In this document: in pieces, positions 1 to 9,109 of the stretch
Layout of the letters: every line of letters starts with the position of its first letter
Numbering within the stretch: position 1 is the first letter of the stretch
Assembly: GCA_964441285.1 (NCBI GenBank)
Contig: CAYTUK010000003.1
Coordinates: forward strand, 124,001 to 188,000
Source: S010-25 sp964441285
GTDB taxonomy: Bacteria; Pseudomonadota; Gammaproteobacteria; SZUA-229
Reading direction: 5' to 3'
DNA: 64,000 bases
Position numbers and translations under genes: made by a program
Notes under the pieces: model-generated
Database searches by the model: none
The model's input: the letters and a program-made list of their open reading frames with translations, nothing else
What the model was told of the DNA's origin: nothing

Positions 1-1
1 T

Positions 2-310
2 GTTGCACTGGCGGCAACAAATATAGTTTTACAAAAAGTGGATGCAATACGCTGGCTGACACAGGTGCAGCAACAGGCAAGTCCACAGACATTTAATATT
101 GTCTTCCTCGACCCGCCTTATCAGGCAGAATTATTACAGCAAAGTTGCACTTTGTTAGCACAGAGCAGATTATTGTGTCCTGGGGCAAAGATTTACCTGG
201 AACATGCACTGGGTGGTAATATCGAAGTGCCACAGCATTGGCAGCTACTTAAAGACAAAGTGGCAGGTCAGCTAGTCTATAAACTTTATGTTAATTTGCC
301 TGCCGAGTAA
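2..310 (+). CDS. rsmD: 16S rRNA (guanine966-N2)-methyltransferase RsmD, C-terminal part
   Basis: The reading frame is open from the left edge of the window, so the gene starts upstream and only about 102 C-terminal residues are visible. The sequence FLDPPY is the DPPY catalytic motif of N6/N2 methyltransferases, and the following LLAQSRLLCPGAKIYLE stretch fits the end of the Rossmann fold of RsmD. RsmD methylates G966 of 16S rRNA in the assembled small subunit, using S-adenosylmethionine. The rsmD-coaD order, with coaD starting 30 bases downstream, is common in gammaproteobacteria and supports the call. A GTG within the frame at 38 is not the true start. Confidence 0.88.
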   Translation, partial: VALAATNIVLQKVDAIRWLTQVQQQASPQTFNIVFLDPPYQAELLQQSCTLLAQSRLLCPGAKIYLEHALGGNIEVPQHWQLLKDKVAGQLVYKLYVNLPAE

Positions 311-339
311 ATGGCAGGTATTTTCTGGAGAAGAATCTT

Positions 340-825
340 GTGTCTGTGATTGCGGTTTATCCGGGAACGTTCGACCCGGTGACTAATGGCCATACTGATC
401 TAATCGCGCGCGCTGCCGGTATTTTTGAAACGGTGATCGTAGCGATTGCAGCAAACCCGACAAAAACACCTTTATTTGATTTAAGTCAGCGTGTGTTAAT
501 GGCGCAGAAGATATTATGTGACTTTGAAAATGTTGAAGTTTGCGGGTTTTCTGAGTTACTGGTGGATTATGCCAGGGCACGCCATGCCAGAGTTATTTTG
601 CGTGGTTTACGTGCAGTATCCGATTTTGAATTTGAAATGCAGCTAGCGAGCATGAACCGCCAACTGGATCATTCGGTTGAAACCGTCTTTATGACACCGG
701 GTGATGAAACCAGCTTTATTTCATCTTCACTGGTTAAGGAAATTGCGTTTCATGGCGGGGATGTTTCACAGTTTGTCCATGAAAGCATTGTGGAAGAATT
801 AAAAAATGTTAAGGATAAAATATAA
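340..825 (+). CDS. coaD: Phosphopantetheine adenylyltransferase
   Basis: CoaD transfers AMP from ATP to 4'-phosphopantetheine, the penultimate step of coenzyme A synthesis, in the cytoplasm. The 161-residue length is standard. The N-terminal AVYPGTFDPVTNGH segment holds the TxGH nucleotidyltransferase motif (near residues 15-18), and the C-terminal ISSSLVKEI segment is the second nucleotide-binding signature. The start is GTG at 340, preceded by the purine-rich stretch CTGGAGAAGAA; an ATG in the same frame does not occur nearby. It follows rsmD and precedes a ferredoxin gene, an arrangement seen in many gammaproteobacteria. Confidence 0.96.
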   Translation: MSVIAVYPGTFDPVTNGHTDLIARAAGIFETVIVAIAANPTKTPLFDLSQRVLMAQKILCDFENVEVCGFSELLVDYARARHARVILRGLRAVSDFEFEMQLASMNRQLDHSVETVFMTPGDETSFISSSLVKEIAFHGGDVSQFVHESIVEELKNVKDKI

Positions 826-876
826 CAGCGTGACATGCTTATGATTAAAACCCGCGTAGCTTAAGTAGAGTTCTTT

Positions 877-1125
877 ATGGCATTAATAATTACTGATGAA
901 TGCATCAACTGTGATGTGTGTGAACCTGAGTGTCCGAATGACGCAATCAGCCCGGGGGATGAAATTTACGTAATCGATTTTGACTTATGTACCGAATGTG
1001 TCGGCCATTATGAAACTTCTCAATGTGTTGAAGTGTGTCCCGTTGACTGCATTCCGTTTGATCCCGATCATGAAGAAACAAAAGATGAATTGCTGGAGAA
1101 ATACCATCAACTGTCGGGAGATTAG
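877..1125 (+). CDS. YfhL-type 2[4Fe-4S] ferredoxin
   Basis: This 82-residue protein is a small bacterial ferredoxin. The first cluster motif is C9-x2-C12-x2-C15-x3-C19P. The second is C38-x2-C41-x8-C50-x3-C54P, with the eight-residue insertion between the second and third cysteines that marks the YfhL/Alvin (Allochromatium-type) ferredoxins, and an additional cysteine at 58. The acidic C-terminal tail is also typical. Such ferredoxins have very low and widely spaced potentials; the physiological partner is not known from sequence. It sits 51 bases after coaD and 23 bases before the gamma-glutamyltransferase gene and is probably co-transcribed with coaD. Confidence 0.93.
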   Translation: MALIITDECINCDVCEPECPNDAISPGDEIYVIDFDLCTECVGHYETSQCVEVCPVDCIPFDPDHEETKDELLEKYHQLSGD

Positions 1126-1148
1126 CCAGGGAAGCCCTGAATATTGTT

Positions 1149-2843
1149 ATGATTAAAGTCTGCGTTCTGCGTCTCCTGTTTCTGTTCTCTTTTTTTTACT
1201 TACTGCCCGTTTTTGCTCAAACATCATCTATCCCTGTGGCTGCACAGTCAGCAGTTGCTTCAGCGCATCCACTGGCAACACAGGCTGGAATAGACATTCT
1301 CAAAAAAGGTGGTAATGCCTTCGATGCAGCGGTTGCGGTCAGCAGTGTATTAGCCGTAGTGGAAGCTTATAGTTCCGGTATTGGGGGCGGTGGTTTCTGG
1401 TTATTGCACAAGGCAAAAACAGGTCGTGATGTTATGCTTGATGGGCGTGAACGGGCACCACTTCAGGCACACAGTGATATGTATCTGGATAAACAGGGTG
1501 CTGTGATAGCAGGGGCATCCATCACTGGGCCACTTGCCGCTGGTATACCAGGTGAGCCAGCAGCGCTGGTGTATCTTGCAAAACGCTATGGCAAACTGCC
1601 ACTTACAGAAACCCTGGCAGCCGCGATTAGGATTGCTCGTCAGGGATTTTTGGTGGATGCGTATTATCAGCGTATGGCGCGCTTTCGACTAGCTGATTTA
1701 CGCCATTTTAAGGATGCCAGAAAAATATTCTTAAAAAACGGCAAAGTACCACCTCTGGGTTATTTAATTAAGCAGCCTGATTTGGCAGATACCCTGGAAA
1801 AAATAGCGCAACAGGGTAAAGCGGGTTTTTATAGCGGTGCCGTCGCACGAGAAATGGTTAAAGCCGTACGCAAACACGGCGGTATCTGGACAATGAACGA
1901 TCTCGCCAGCTATAAAGTGATCGAGAGAACTCCCAACGTTGCTTATTATAAAGGGATGAAGCTGGTCACTGCATCGCTGCCTTCTTCGGGTGGTCTGGCA
2001 CTGTCGGAAATGTTGAATATTCTATCGAAGTTTGATATTGAGTCCATGCCCAAAGCGCAGCGTGTACATATTATTGTGGAAGCGATGCGCCGAGCTTATC
2101 GTGATCGAGCAGAATACATGGGTGATCCTGATTACGTTACGGTGCCTTCGGATTACCTGTTGTCTGAAAAACATACGATGGCGATGGTGCATAGTATTGA
2201 TAAATATCGGGCGACACCCAGCAGCCATTTAAAAAAGTTGTCTGACCCCACAGGTGCAGGCACGGATACCACCCATTTTTCTATTGTTGATAAGGCGGGC
2301 AATCGAGTTGCAGCAACACTTTCGATTAATTACCCCTTTGGTTCCTGTTTTGTGGCGGCTGGAAGTGGGGTTTTATTAAATGATGAGATGGATGATTTTT
2401 CTGCCAAACCTGGCGTGCCAAATGTTTATGGTCTGGTAGGCACGAAAGCCAATGCGATTGCGCCAGGTAAACGCATGCTGTCGAGTATGAGTCCGAGTTT
2501 TGTTGAAACAAAAGATCGTATTGCCATTGTTGGAACACCGGGCGGTAGTCGAATTATTACGATGATACTCGGCGCGATTCTTGATTTTTATAAGGGGGCA
2601 TCTGCCAGGCATATGGTTGATCTGGGGCGTTATCATCATCAATATTTACCGGATAAAATTTATTACGAACCCGGTGTGTTTGATCACTCCGTGGTTACGG
2701 CATTAAAAAAAATGGGGTATCAATTACAACCACTGGGCAGTAAATATGGCAATATGCAAGTAGTGGTGATTAATAAAAAAACGGGTGTCGTGCACGCCGC
2801 ATCAGATAAACGCGGCATCGGTCATGCTACTGTTTTGCACTGA
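1149..2843 (+). CDS. ggt: Gamma-glutamyltransferase
   Basis: This 564-residue precursor is a periplasmic gamma-glutamyltranspeptidase/glutathione hydrolase of the Ntn-hydrolase class. Residues 1-23 form a clear signal peptide ending in VFA-Q. The GTDTTHFSIVD segment contains the nucleophile, Thr374 by counting, at which the proprotein should cleave itself into large and small subunits. The GNAFDAAVA and SGIGGGGFWL segments near the N-terminus, and SSMSPSF and GTPGGSRI in the small subunit, are family signatures. It cleaves the gamma-glutamyl bond of glutathione and related peptides. It starts 23 bases after the ferredoxin stop codon and may be the last gene of that unit. Confidence 0.95.
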   Translation: MIKVCVLRLLFLFSFFYLLPVFAQTSSIPVAAQSAVASAHPLATQAGIDILKKGGNAFDAAVAVSSVLAVVEAYSSGIGGGGFWLLHKAKTGRDVMLDGRERAPLQAHSDMYLDKQGAVIAGASITGPLAAGIPGEPAALVYLAKRYGKLPLTETLAAAIRIARQGFLVDAYYQRMARFRLADLRHFKDARKIFLKNGKVPPLGYLIKQPDLADTLEKIAQQGKAGFYSGAVAREMVKAVRKHGGIWTMNDLASYKVIERTPNVAYYKGMKLVTASLPSSGGLALSEMLNILSKFDIESMPKAQRVHIIVEAMRRAYRDRAEYMGDPDYVTVPSDYLLSEKHTMAMVHSIDKYRATPSSHLKKLSDPTGAGTDTTHFSIVDKAGNRVAATLSINYPFGSCFVAAGSGVLLNDEMDDFSAKPGVPNVYGLVGTKANAIAPGKRMLSSMSPSFVETKDRIAIVGTPGGSRIITMILGAILDFYKGASARHMVDLGRYHHQYLPDKIYYEPGVFDHSVVTALKKMGYQLQPLGSKYGNMQVVVINKKTGVVHAASDKRGIGHATVLH

Positions 2844-2857
2844 TATCAAATGTATTA

Positions 2858-3130
2858 TTACAGACCAAAATACTTTCTATTCTGGCCACTGGTGTAAGAT
2901 TCGGTATCTTTGGCTTTTTCAATCGCTCGCAATAATCGGCTACGCTCCTGTTCTGCCATACCGTGATTCAGGTAACAGTCCGCTGCTTGCATAATATCTT
3001 CAAGATATTTAATACGGTAGTTGTGGTTAAGCAGTGTTTTTGCAATAAAGAACGGGTCGAGGTTTTTGTCTCGCATTTGTTTGGCCATCTTTAATGCGGT
3101 TTCGAGTTCTTCTTCAGTTGGTTTTGACAT
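2858..3130 (-). CDS. Conserved hypothetical protein, 90 residues
   Basis: No function is recognised. The protein is small, charged and predicted helical (TEEELETALKMAKQMRDKN, then a KTLLNHNYRIKYLEDIMQAA helix), with no signal peptide or membrane segment, so it should be cytoplasmic. It resembles short conserved gammaproteobacterial proteins of unknown function that I recall only in general form. Coding is supported by the good amino-acid composition and by its placement: convergent with ggt (stop codons 15 bases apart) and directly upstream of the sensor kinase on the same strand, 54 bases away. Confidence 0.65.
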   Translation of the reverse strand: MSKPTEEELETALKMAKQMRDKNLDPFFIAKTLLNHNYRIKYLEDIMQAADCYLNHGMAEQERSRLLRAIEKAKDTESYTSGQNRKYFGL

Positions 3131-3184
3131 CGATCAGCTTCTATTCATCGGGGATTAAATCAGCGCTTCCCCAGGTTATTATTT

Positions 3185-5341
3185 TCAGGTTTTTATTTTT
3201 AGATTCTTATTAATCGTGGCTTTTAGCATTTCCAGTGTGACGGGTTTTGTTATGTGGTCATTCATCCCTGCATTTAATGACTGGATTTTTTTTTCAGGAA
3301 AGGCATCAGCAGTTAGTGCAATAATTGGCAGGTCAGTATTCCCCCCCGCTCTAATTGTAGTCGCCAGTTCGTAACCATCAACCAGCGGCATATTACAGTC
3401 AGTTAATAACAGGCTGTAATGGGAATGCGCAAGTCTTTCCAGCGCTTGCTGGCCATTATGAACCATGTCCACCTTATAACCCAGAGTATTGAGTTGATTA
3501 ATAATAAGCGTCTGGTTTGTTGGGTTATCTTCTGCGACCAGAATTTTAATGTTATGATCGGTATCCGCTGGGTTTTCTATTTCAGTGTTTGTGGATGTAC
3601 CAGGGGTCAGCTGGGTTTGATACAGTCGACCACTCAGTTCTATCCAGAATTCGCTGCCAACATTAACTGTGCTCTCAGCGCCTATTTTTCCATTCATTCT
3701 TTCCATTAACTGTTTACTAATGGATAATCCGATACCTGTGCCTTCAATACTTGAAGCAGCATTCAAGCGATTAAAAGGCTGGAACATTTCATTGATTAAA
3801 TCAGTTTCAATGCCCTGTCCACTATCTATAATGCTAATATGCACCCGTTCATTTTTGAGCGCATCAATATGGATTGATACCGACCCATCCGGTACATTAT
3901 ATTTAATTGCATTGGTCAGTAAATTAAGCATCACCTGTTTTAGCCGAGTATAATCAGCAATAACAAAGCCATTTATATCGGTGTCTATATTGATGGAGAC
4001 AGCGTATTGTTTAGCTAACGGCATCATCATGGATTTGCATTCTTTAAATATATCAGCAATTTGAACCTGTTCCATTGATAAGTGTAAATACCCTTTCTCA
4101 ATCCGTGCGAGATCAAGAATTTGGTTAACCAGTTCCAGCAATAAATTACCCGCATTACTAATTTCGTCAACATGCGAAAGTTGTTTTTTGGTCATGAATT
4201 TTTCATACTTAAGTAACTGTGTAAAACCTAAAATGGCATTAAGCGGTGTGCGTAGCTCGTGAGACATGCCTGACAAAAAATCAGATTTAGTCTGGTTGGC
4301 TTTCTCGGCCTGTTCTTTTGAGGTAATTAAATCTCTTTCATTCTGTATTTTTTCAGAAATATCCAGCGCCATTGCAGCAATACCAACAACTTCGTTATTG
4401 CGCTGGGTTAGTGGCGTAATAAACCACTCGCAATAGATATGCTGACCTTGACTGGTTTTATTTTCTACTACAGTTCCATTAACAGGTTCAAGTTTCTTCA
4501 GACTGTTCCATATTTGCTCTGCAGCATCATTGCTGTCACGGGGCAAAATGAGACGCATAATATTTTCCCCGATGGCCTGTTGTTCTGTGTAACCAAATAT
4601 AGACTCAGCCGCTTTATTCCATTCGTTGATTTTAAAGTCAGTATCAAATTCAATAATGGCCAGGGGGGTTTGTTGTAAATGTAATAACTGTTTTTGATGC
4701 ATCAGCTCAATTGCCTGCTCCCGTATATCTGTTTCCAGACGCAGGCGGATGGTTTGTTGGGTAGTATTGAAAATACGCTTTCCCGCCGAAAATGAGAACA
4801 AAATGAAAAGTCCAACAAGAAATGATGTTTCGGTAGAAAGCTGGCTGTTATCAACGAGAAGGCGAAGGATTAACAGAGAACTGGAGGGGATCAGAAAAAG
4901 CGCGATAGTCTCCCAACGATAGGCTACCGATGACAGCGAACCGGCAATAACTCCAACCAGGCAAATGATTGAAAAGTCGAAATATTGCCTTTCAGATGAA
5001 TAACCTAGCCAGGGTAGTGCACCCCATAACAGGCCGCTGATAAAAACGCCGATGAAAAAATGTTTACGCCAGTTGCTCTGTTGTTGTCTGCCAGTGGAAC
5101 TGTGGGTAAAAAAATACGTATCCAGGCTTCGAATGATTATCATTAGTAAAACGCTGCCAAACCATAGCTTCAGTTTAAAGGCTGAATCGGTATGTCCGTT
5201 AAGGACCAGATAAAGGAGTAGTGCAATAATGATTGAGGTGGTGAAGGAGAAAGGTGTAGCCGCATAAAGGAGGCGTATTTCTTCCAGTTGGATACGCTTT
5301 CCGAGGTGTGTTTTGTTCACATCATCCTGTGTTCGTTTCAT
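3185..5341 (-). CDS. Membrane hybrid sensor histidine kinase (PAS-HisKA-HATPase-REC)
   Basis: This 718-residue protein begins with a membrane sensor of about six hydrophobic segments (residues 30-190). A PAS domain follows (about 222-330), then HisKA with phospho-acceptor His361 in MSHELRTPLNAI, and a HATPase domain with N-box NLLTNAIKYN near 473-482 and G-boxes at 508-511 and 534-539. A C-terminal receiver domain (about 598-715) carries ED at 604-605 and phospho-acceptor Asp648. No Hpt domain is present, so transfer to an output regulator must use a separate protein. The signal and target are unknown. It is preceded by a short gap from the pseudouridine synthase gene and is probably expressed alone or with the small gene downstream. 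Confidence 0.9.
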   Translation of the reverse strand: MKRTQDDVNKTHLGKRIQLEEIRLLYAATPFSFTTSIIIALLLYLVLNGHTDSAFKLKLWFGSVLLMIIIRSLDTYFFTHSSTGRQQQSNWRKHFFIGVFISGLLWGALPWLGYSSERQYFDFSIICLVGVIAGSLSSVAYRWETIALFLIPSSSLLILRLLVDNSQLSTETSFLVGLFILFSFSAGKRIFNTTQQTIRLRLETDIREQAIELMHQKQLLHLQQTPLAIIEFDTDFKINEWNKAAESIFGYTEQQAIGENIMRLILPRDSNDAAEQIWNSLKKLEPVNGTVVENKTSQGQHIYCEWFITPLTQRNNEVVGIAAMALDISEKIQNERDLITSKEQAEKANQTKSDFLSGMSHELRTPLNAILGFTQLLKYEKFMTKKQLSHVDEISNAGNLLLELVNQILDLARIEKGYLHLSMEQVQIADIFKECKSMMMPLAKQYAVSINIDTDINGFVIADYTRLKQVMLNLLTNAIKYNVPDGSVSIHIDALKNERVHISIIDSGQGIETDLINEMFQPFNRLNAASSIEGTGIGLSISKQLMERMNGKIGAESTVNVGSEFWIELSGRLYQTQLTPGTSTNTEIENPADTDHNIKILVAEDNPTNQTLIINQLNTLGYKVDMVHNGQQALERLAHSHYSLLLTDCNMPLVDGYELATTIRAGGNTDLPIIALTADAFPEKKIQSLNAGMNDHITKPVTLEMLKATINKNLKIKT

Positions 5342-5405
5342 TCTTTTGTCCTGTAACTCTTTTGCTTCTGACCTTACCTAAAATAGTGCCTGGCCGCCAG
5401 TTTTT

Positions 5406-6023
5406 TTAAAAATCACAGACGGCGGATAATGTCATTTGATTGTTTTTAAAGGGATGGATAAAATGTAGCTTATCAGCATGCAACATCATTCTTGGCTGGG
5501 GTTTTAGCTTGTCACCATACAGAGTATCACCGATAATGGGGTGTTGCATAGCGGCGCAGTGGACGCGCAATTGATGTGTACGCCCAGTTTCAGGTTTAAG
5601 TAACAGACGTGTGCATTGCTTGGTGCGATCTAATACCTGCCAGTAAGTGACGGCTGATTTACCCTGTGTATAGTCAACAATTTGCACCGGTCTATTATCA
5701 ATGTCACAACGTATTGGGAATTTAATAACGCCTGTATTTTCATCAAACCAGTTAGGCACCAGAGCGATATATTCTTTGTGTATCTTTCTGTCATGAAACA
5801 GTTTATTCAGAGCGCGTTGTGACTCAATACCAATACCGAATATCATTAATCCTGAGGTAAAGCAGTCGAGGCGGTGAATCACTTTTGCGGCGGGCTCTAT
5901 TTTTAACAGGCGAGAAATAGCACAATCCTGTTTTTCTGGGCCAATACCAGGCACCGAAAGTAATGCTGGCGGTTTATTAATGGCAATGATGGTTTCATCC
6001 TGATAAATAATTTCGATTGTCAT
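5406..6023 (-). CDS. RluA-family pseudouridine synthase
   Basis: The 205-residue protein is a compact RluA-type pseudouridine synthase with no S4 domain. It has the INKPPALLSVPG motif I near residue 15, the catalytic motif HRLDCFTSG with Asp53, and the LLKPETGRTHQLRVH motif III. The family isomerises uridine to pseudouridine in rRNA or tRNA. The small size fits RluA (dual 23S rRNA/tRNA) or the TruC/RluA-like short subgroup, but the exact target cannot be told from sequence. It lies 41 bases downstream of gspB on the same strand, so it may be read from the gspAB transcript. Confidence 0.87.
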   Translation of the reverse strand: MTIEIIYQDETIIAINKPPALLSVPGIGPEKQDCAISRLLKIEPAAKVIHRLDCFTSGLMIFGIGIESQRALNKLFHDRKIHKEYIALVPNWFDENTGVIKFPIRCDIDNRPVQIVDYTQGKSAVTYWQVLDRTKQCTRLLLKPETGRTHQLRVHCAAMQHPIIGDTLYGDKLKPQPRMMLHADKLHFIHPFKNNQMTLSAVCDF

Positions 6024-6064
6024 GGCAGCTAAGGTATTTTGTAGTAAACGAGATTCCCTGAATA

Positions 6065-6886
6065 TTACTCTTTCCAGCTTGATACGATGTGATTATGAAA
6101 TAACAGACCTTTATAATCAAAAATGGCACCATCAGGTGTTATTTTAAATAATACCAGTCCATCCATAATATAGTCACCTTCCCCCAGAAACTGATTGTTG
6201 ATGACCATACTGCGTTGTTTTGGGTCGCTGGAATAAACATGTGCCGTAATCACCATTGTAGGTAGCTCTCGCTTTATTTCAGCAGGTAAATCAGCTTGTT
6301 CAATAATTTTAGGTCCGGCTTTAATCGGTGGTGGTGTAATCGCTTTACCAGCAGGTAATGATTTGTGGTTTAAGTTCTTTGCAACGAGTTTTGTTTCCCT
6401 CGATTTTTTTCGTACGTCTGGTTTTATACGGTTAGTGTGTCGGTTTTGTTGTGGGGAAATGTCTGATTGTCGTATGGAAATTAACTGATTAACGGTAAGC
6501 GCTTCCTCTTTATTTGTTAATTTATGCGTTGATTTGTTGCTGGTGCGGATGATTTTCGGTTGTGGTAAATGTGGCTGACTTCTCTTTGTTTGCAGTGTAT
6601 TTAGTCGAGAAAAAATGGGTGTTTGTTCTGCTTTATTTTCTGATTTTATCTGTGCAACAGTAGTGCTGCGTTCTTTCTTCTGTTGTGTGCCAGTTTTTTG
6701 AGTATAAATATAAACGCTAATCACAATAAGATTGAGTAAAACAGCGATGATTAATAAATAGGGCCAGAGAGATTTTTTTTCGTTTCGATAGAGCAAACCT
6801 GATGAGTGTATGGTCTGCACACCTGGTACATTGCCATGACCGCGTTCCTGTTCCGACTTTTTAAGGGCGTCTAATATATAGGACAT
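6065..6886 (-). CDS. gspB: General secretion pathway protein B-like
   Basis: The protein (273 residues) opens with MSYILDALKKSEQER, the cytoplasmic signature of GspB/ExeB/PulB proteins, followed by a single membrane span (about residues 42-60). A long, basic, low-complexity periplasmic linker leads to a C-terminal GspB domain (about 205-273, with ITAHVYSSDPKQRSMVINN and GLVLFKITPDGAIF). In Aeromonas-type systems GspA and GspB form an inner-membrane complex that remodels peptidoglycan so that the type II secretin can assemble. It follows gspA by 8 bases. No other type II secretion genes are in the window, so the secretin served must be encoded elsewhere or be of another type. Confidence 0.85.
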   Translation of the reverse strand: MSYILDALKKSEQERGHGNVPGVQTIHSSGLLYRNEKKSLWPYLLIIAVLLNLIVISVYIYTQKTGTQQKKERSTTVAQIKSENKAEQTPIFSRLNTLQTKRSQPHLPQPKIIRTSNKSTHKLTNKEEALTVNQLISIRQSDISPQQNRHTNRIKPDVRKKSRETKLVAKNLNHKSLPAGKAITPPPIKAGPKIIEQADLPAEIKRELPTMVITAHVYSSDPKQRSMVINNQFLGEGDYIMDGLVLFKITPDGAIFDYKGLLFHNHIVSSWKE

Positions 6887-6894
6887 AGTGTATT

Positions 6895-8589
6895 CTATTG
6901 TCTGAGTGTGGGCACTTGCATACCAAGAGCCGTATTCAAATTAATGATGGTAACAGGGCCAACGACACCATCGGCAGTAAGTTGTTGTTGCCGCTGAAAC
7001 TGCCTAACCTGATGGATAATTTTTCCCTGATAATAGTTATTGGTTTGCATTGCCTGATGCGTATGGTTAATGGTAGCAATACTTTGCGCTAACCAGTTGA
7101 CGATATAACCGCGTTCACCGGGTGTGACGGGATGTTGATAGCTGATAGGTTGGTGCCATAATAGTGTGTATTGCCCAAGCCAGTGTTTATCCAGTACTTT
7201 TGTGTCAATGTTAAGTGTTGTCTGGTTAATGATAATGGTCGCGATATTTTTTTTGATATAAAGCAGTGTGGCATAAGTATTTTTCCCGGAAGGGTTAAAA
7301 AGTTTTAATACGGCCGGCCTGTTATATCGAAGTAAACTGTTTAAATTTCCCTGTTTGTGCAGGCAATTCAAACCGGCGTTGCTTGCCTGTTTACATGCCA
7401 TGCTGGGTTTCCGGGTATCATATTTAAGATGCCATTGATTAAATAAATGTTGATAAGCGGCTATTTTACTGTTGCCAGGATTCTGGTCGATGATTTTTTT
7501 AAATGATAAAGCACTATCTTTTGAGTCGGATTTATTGTTTATCTGCAATGGTGTCGCTTGTTGAGATAGTGAAGATGGTATAACCGCGCCTGGTTTTTCT
7601 TCAGATTTATGTTTAGTTAATCCAGTCTGTAAGATTCCTGTTTTTGATGGAAAAAGTGAAGCATTTTTTATTTCTGGTTTAAATTGCAACAAAGCAACAG
7701 TAATAAAGATACCGGATATTATTATGGCAAGCAGTAGGATATTTTTTTTGGGTTGTGACTGTCTTTTTTCTACTTTCTTTAATTCGCCAAAAACTTCTTT
7801 AGCCGCTTTATTTAAAATTTCGGGCTCAACGCTAAAACTGTTTTCAACATAACAACCTAATAGTGCACGATCACAGATAATATTGATTAGTCGAGGTACG
7901 CCTCCAGTCAGTTTATAAAGCCTTTTGATAGTTGCTTCAGGAAATATCTGGATATTTTGCCCAGCTATTGCGAGGCGGTGACTTAAATAGCCTTTTAATT
8001 CTTCACGCGATAGCGGCTTAAGGTGGTATCTTGCTGTAATACGCTGTGCCAGCTGGCGCATTTTCTGCTGGGCAAGCATATCGAGCAGTTCAGGCTGACC
8101 CAGGATAATTATCTGTAATAATTTTCGCTGATCAGTTTCAAGATTAGTCAGCAGGCGTAACTGTTCAAGCACATCACTACTCAGATTTTGTGCTTCATCA
8201 ATAATTAATACAGTGTGTTCGTTTTTGCTATTATGTTCAATCAGAAACTGGTTAATACGATCAGTGAAAGTTTTGGTGCTTGTCGTATTTTCAGGGTATT
8301 TGATATTTAGCTCATCACAAATGCTTTCAAGTAATTCAAGCTCGCTTATTTTAGGGTTAAGCACCAGTGCGATGTTTACCTTTTCAGGAATTTGCTCCAG
8401 CAGGCAACGACAGATGGTGGTTTTGCCTGTACCGACTTCACCCGTTAGCAGGATGCAACCACCGTTGCTATTGAGGCCATAAACTAAATGCGCCAGTGCG
8501 TCACGGTACTGCGTTGTCATGTAGAGATAACGCGGGTCTGGCGCAATAGAAAAGGGCGTTTCTTTGAAACCGAAATACGCGTTGTACAT
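6895..8589 (-). CDS. gspA: GspA/ExeA-like AAA ATPase with peptidoglycan-binding domain
   Basis: This 564-residue protein starts MYNAYFGFKETPFSIAPDP, diagnostic of ExeA/GspA ATPases. Walker A is GEVGTGKT (about residues 50-57) and Walker B is VLIIDEAQNL (about 126-135), with sensor and lid regions up to about 270. One membrane span (about 284-303) separates the cytoplasmic ATPase from a periplasmic part. That part has a cysteine-peptidase-like middle (VLKLFNPSGKNTYATLLYI region) and a C-terminal peptidoglycan-binding repeat ending QLTADGVVGPVTI. It works with GspB, encoded 8 bases downstream, in cell-wall remodelling for secretin insertion. Confidence 0.88.
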   Translation of the reverse strand: MYNAYFGFKETPFSIAPDPRYLYMTTQYRDALAHLVYGLNSNGGCILLTGEVGTGKTTICRCLLEQIPEKVNIALVLNPKISELELLESICDELNIKYPENTTSTKTFTDRINQFLIEHNSKNEHTVLIIDEAQNLSSDVLEQLRLLTNLETDQRKLLQIIILGQPELLDMLAQQKMRQLAQRITARYHLKPLSREELKGYLSHRLAIAGQNIQIFPEATIKRLYKLTGGVPRLINIICDRALLGCYVENSFSVEPEILNKAAKEVFGELKKVEKRQSQPKKNILLLAIIISGIFITVALLQFKPEIKNASLFPSKTGILQTGLTKHKSEEKPGAVIPSSLSQQATPLQINNKSDSKDSALSFKKIIDQNPGNSKIAAYQHLFNQWHLKYDTRKPSMACKQASNAGLNCLHKQGNLNSLLRYNRPAVLKLFNPSGKNTYATLLYIKKNIATIIINQTTLNIDTKVLDKHWLGQYTLLWHQPISYQHPVTPGERGYIVNWLAQSIATINHTHQAMQTNNYYQGKIIHQVRQFQRQQQLTADGVVGPVTIINLNTALGMQVPTLRQ

Positions 8590-8825
8590 GATTAATATTC
8601 AGCTTATGAGGAGGCTTGTTACCCGTGAATAAAGTGTGGAGTATATCAGTTTATGTTGATTGTCATTGAGCTTGTATTATATTTTTGCCCCTTCCCTAAA
8701 TCGAGTGGGTAGATTACAGTGTGTACTCTTGATAAGAGACTAATCAACAATTGAATTAGATTCTTCTTAAATTTATAAATGCATTTGGTCGCTGGTATTT
8801 TCTCTAACAACAAATAATGACTAAT

Positions 8826-9089
8826 GGGCACCTCTATTAATTTCTTATGTCCTCTGCGTGATCTGAAGCATGTAGATGCAAGGCGTGAGCCACAGCAGAA
8901 TGGTTATTCCATTCGCCAGGTTCACAACGCGGCAGATGCATGCTTCAGATCACGCCCTACGGGGCTTTACACCCGGCTCAGACTCAGCGTTGCACTTTTT
9001 TGATAGGCAATAAGCATGGCTTCAAAAGCGCGCCTTGATTCTGAGCCGGGTGTAAAGCCAGAGGGCACAAGCAATTAATAGAGATGCCC
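8826..9089. mobile_element. MITE-like element with terminal and internal inverted repeats
   Basis: This 264-base non-coding element is bounded by imperfect 29-base terminal inverted repeats (left GGGCACCTCTATTAATTTC..., right end, read inward, GGGCATCTCTATTAATTGC...; 25 of 29 positions agree by eye). TAAT occurs directly outside both ends, consistent with a 4-base target duplication. Inside are two perfect inverted repeats: 17-base arms at 8856-8872/8939-8955 and 20-base arms at 8963-8982/9040-9059. No transposase frame is present, so it would need a transposase supplied in trans. The element family was not identified. Confidence 0.7.
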
Positions 9090-9109
9090 TAATAATAAAA
9101 AATGGAGAA

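Noticed and set aside
8646..8831. Frame of 61 codons next to the MITE-like element
   Set aside because: Low-complexity AT-rich translation with no ribosome-binding site or family pattern.
8826..9089. Integron attC-like sites, because of the two long imperfect stems
   Set aside because: The stems are perfect rather than attC-like, the core sites are absent, no integrase is near, and terminal repeats with a TAAT duplication fit a transposon-derived element better.
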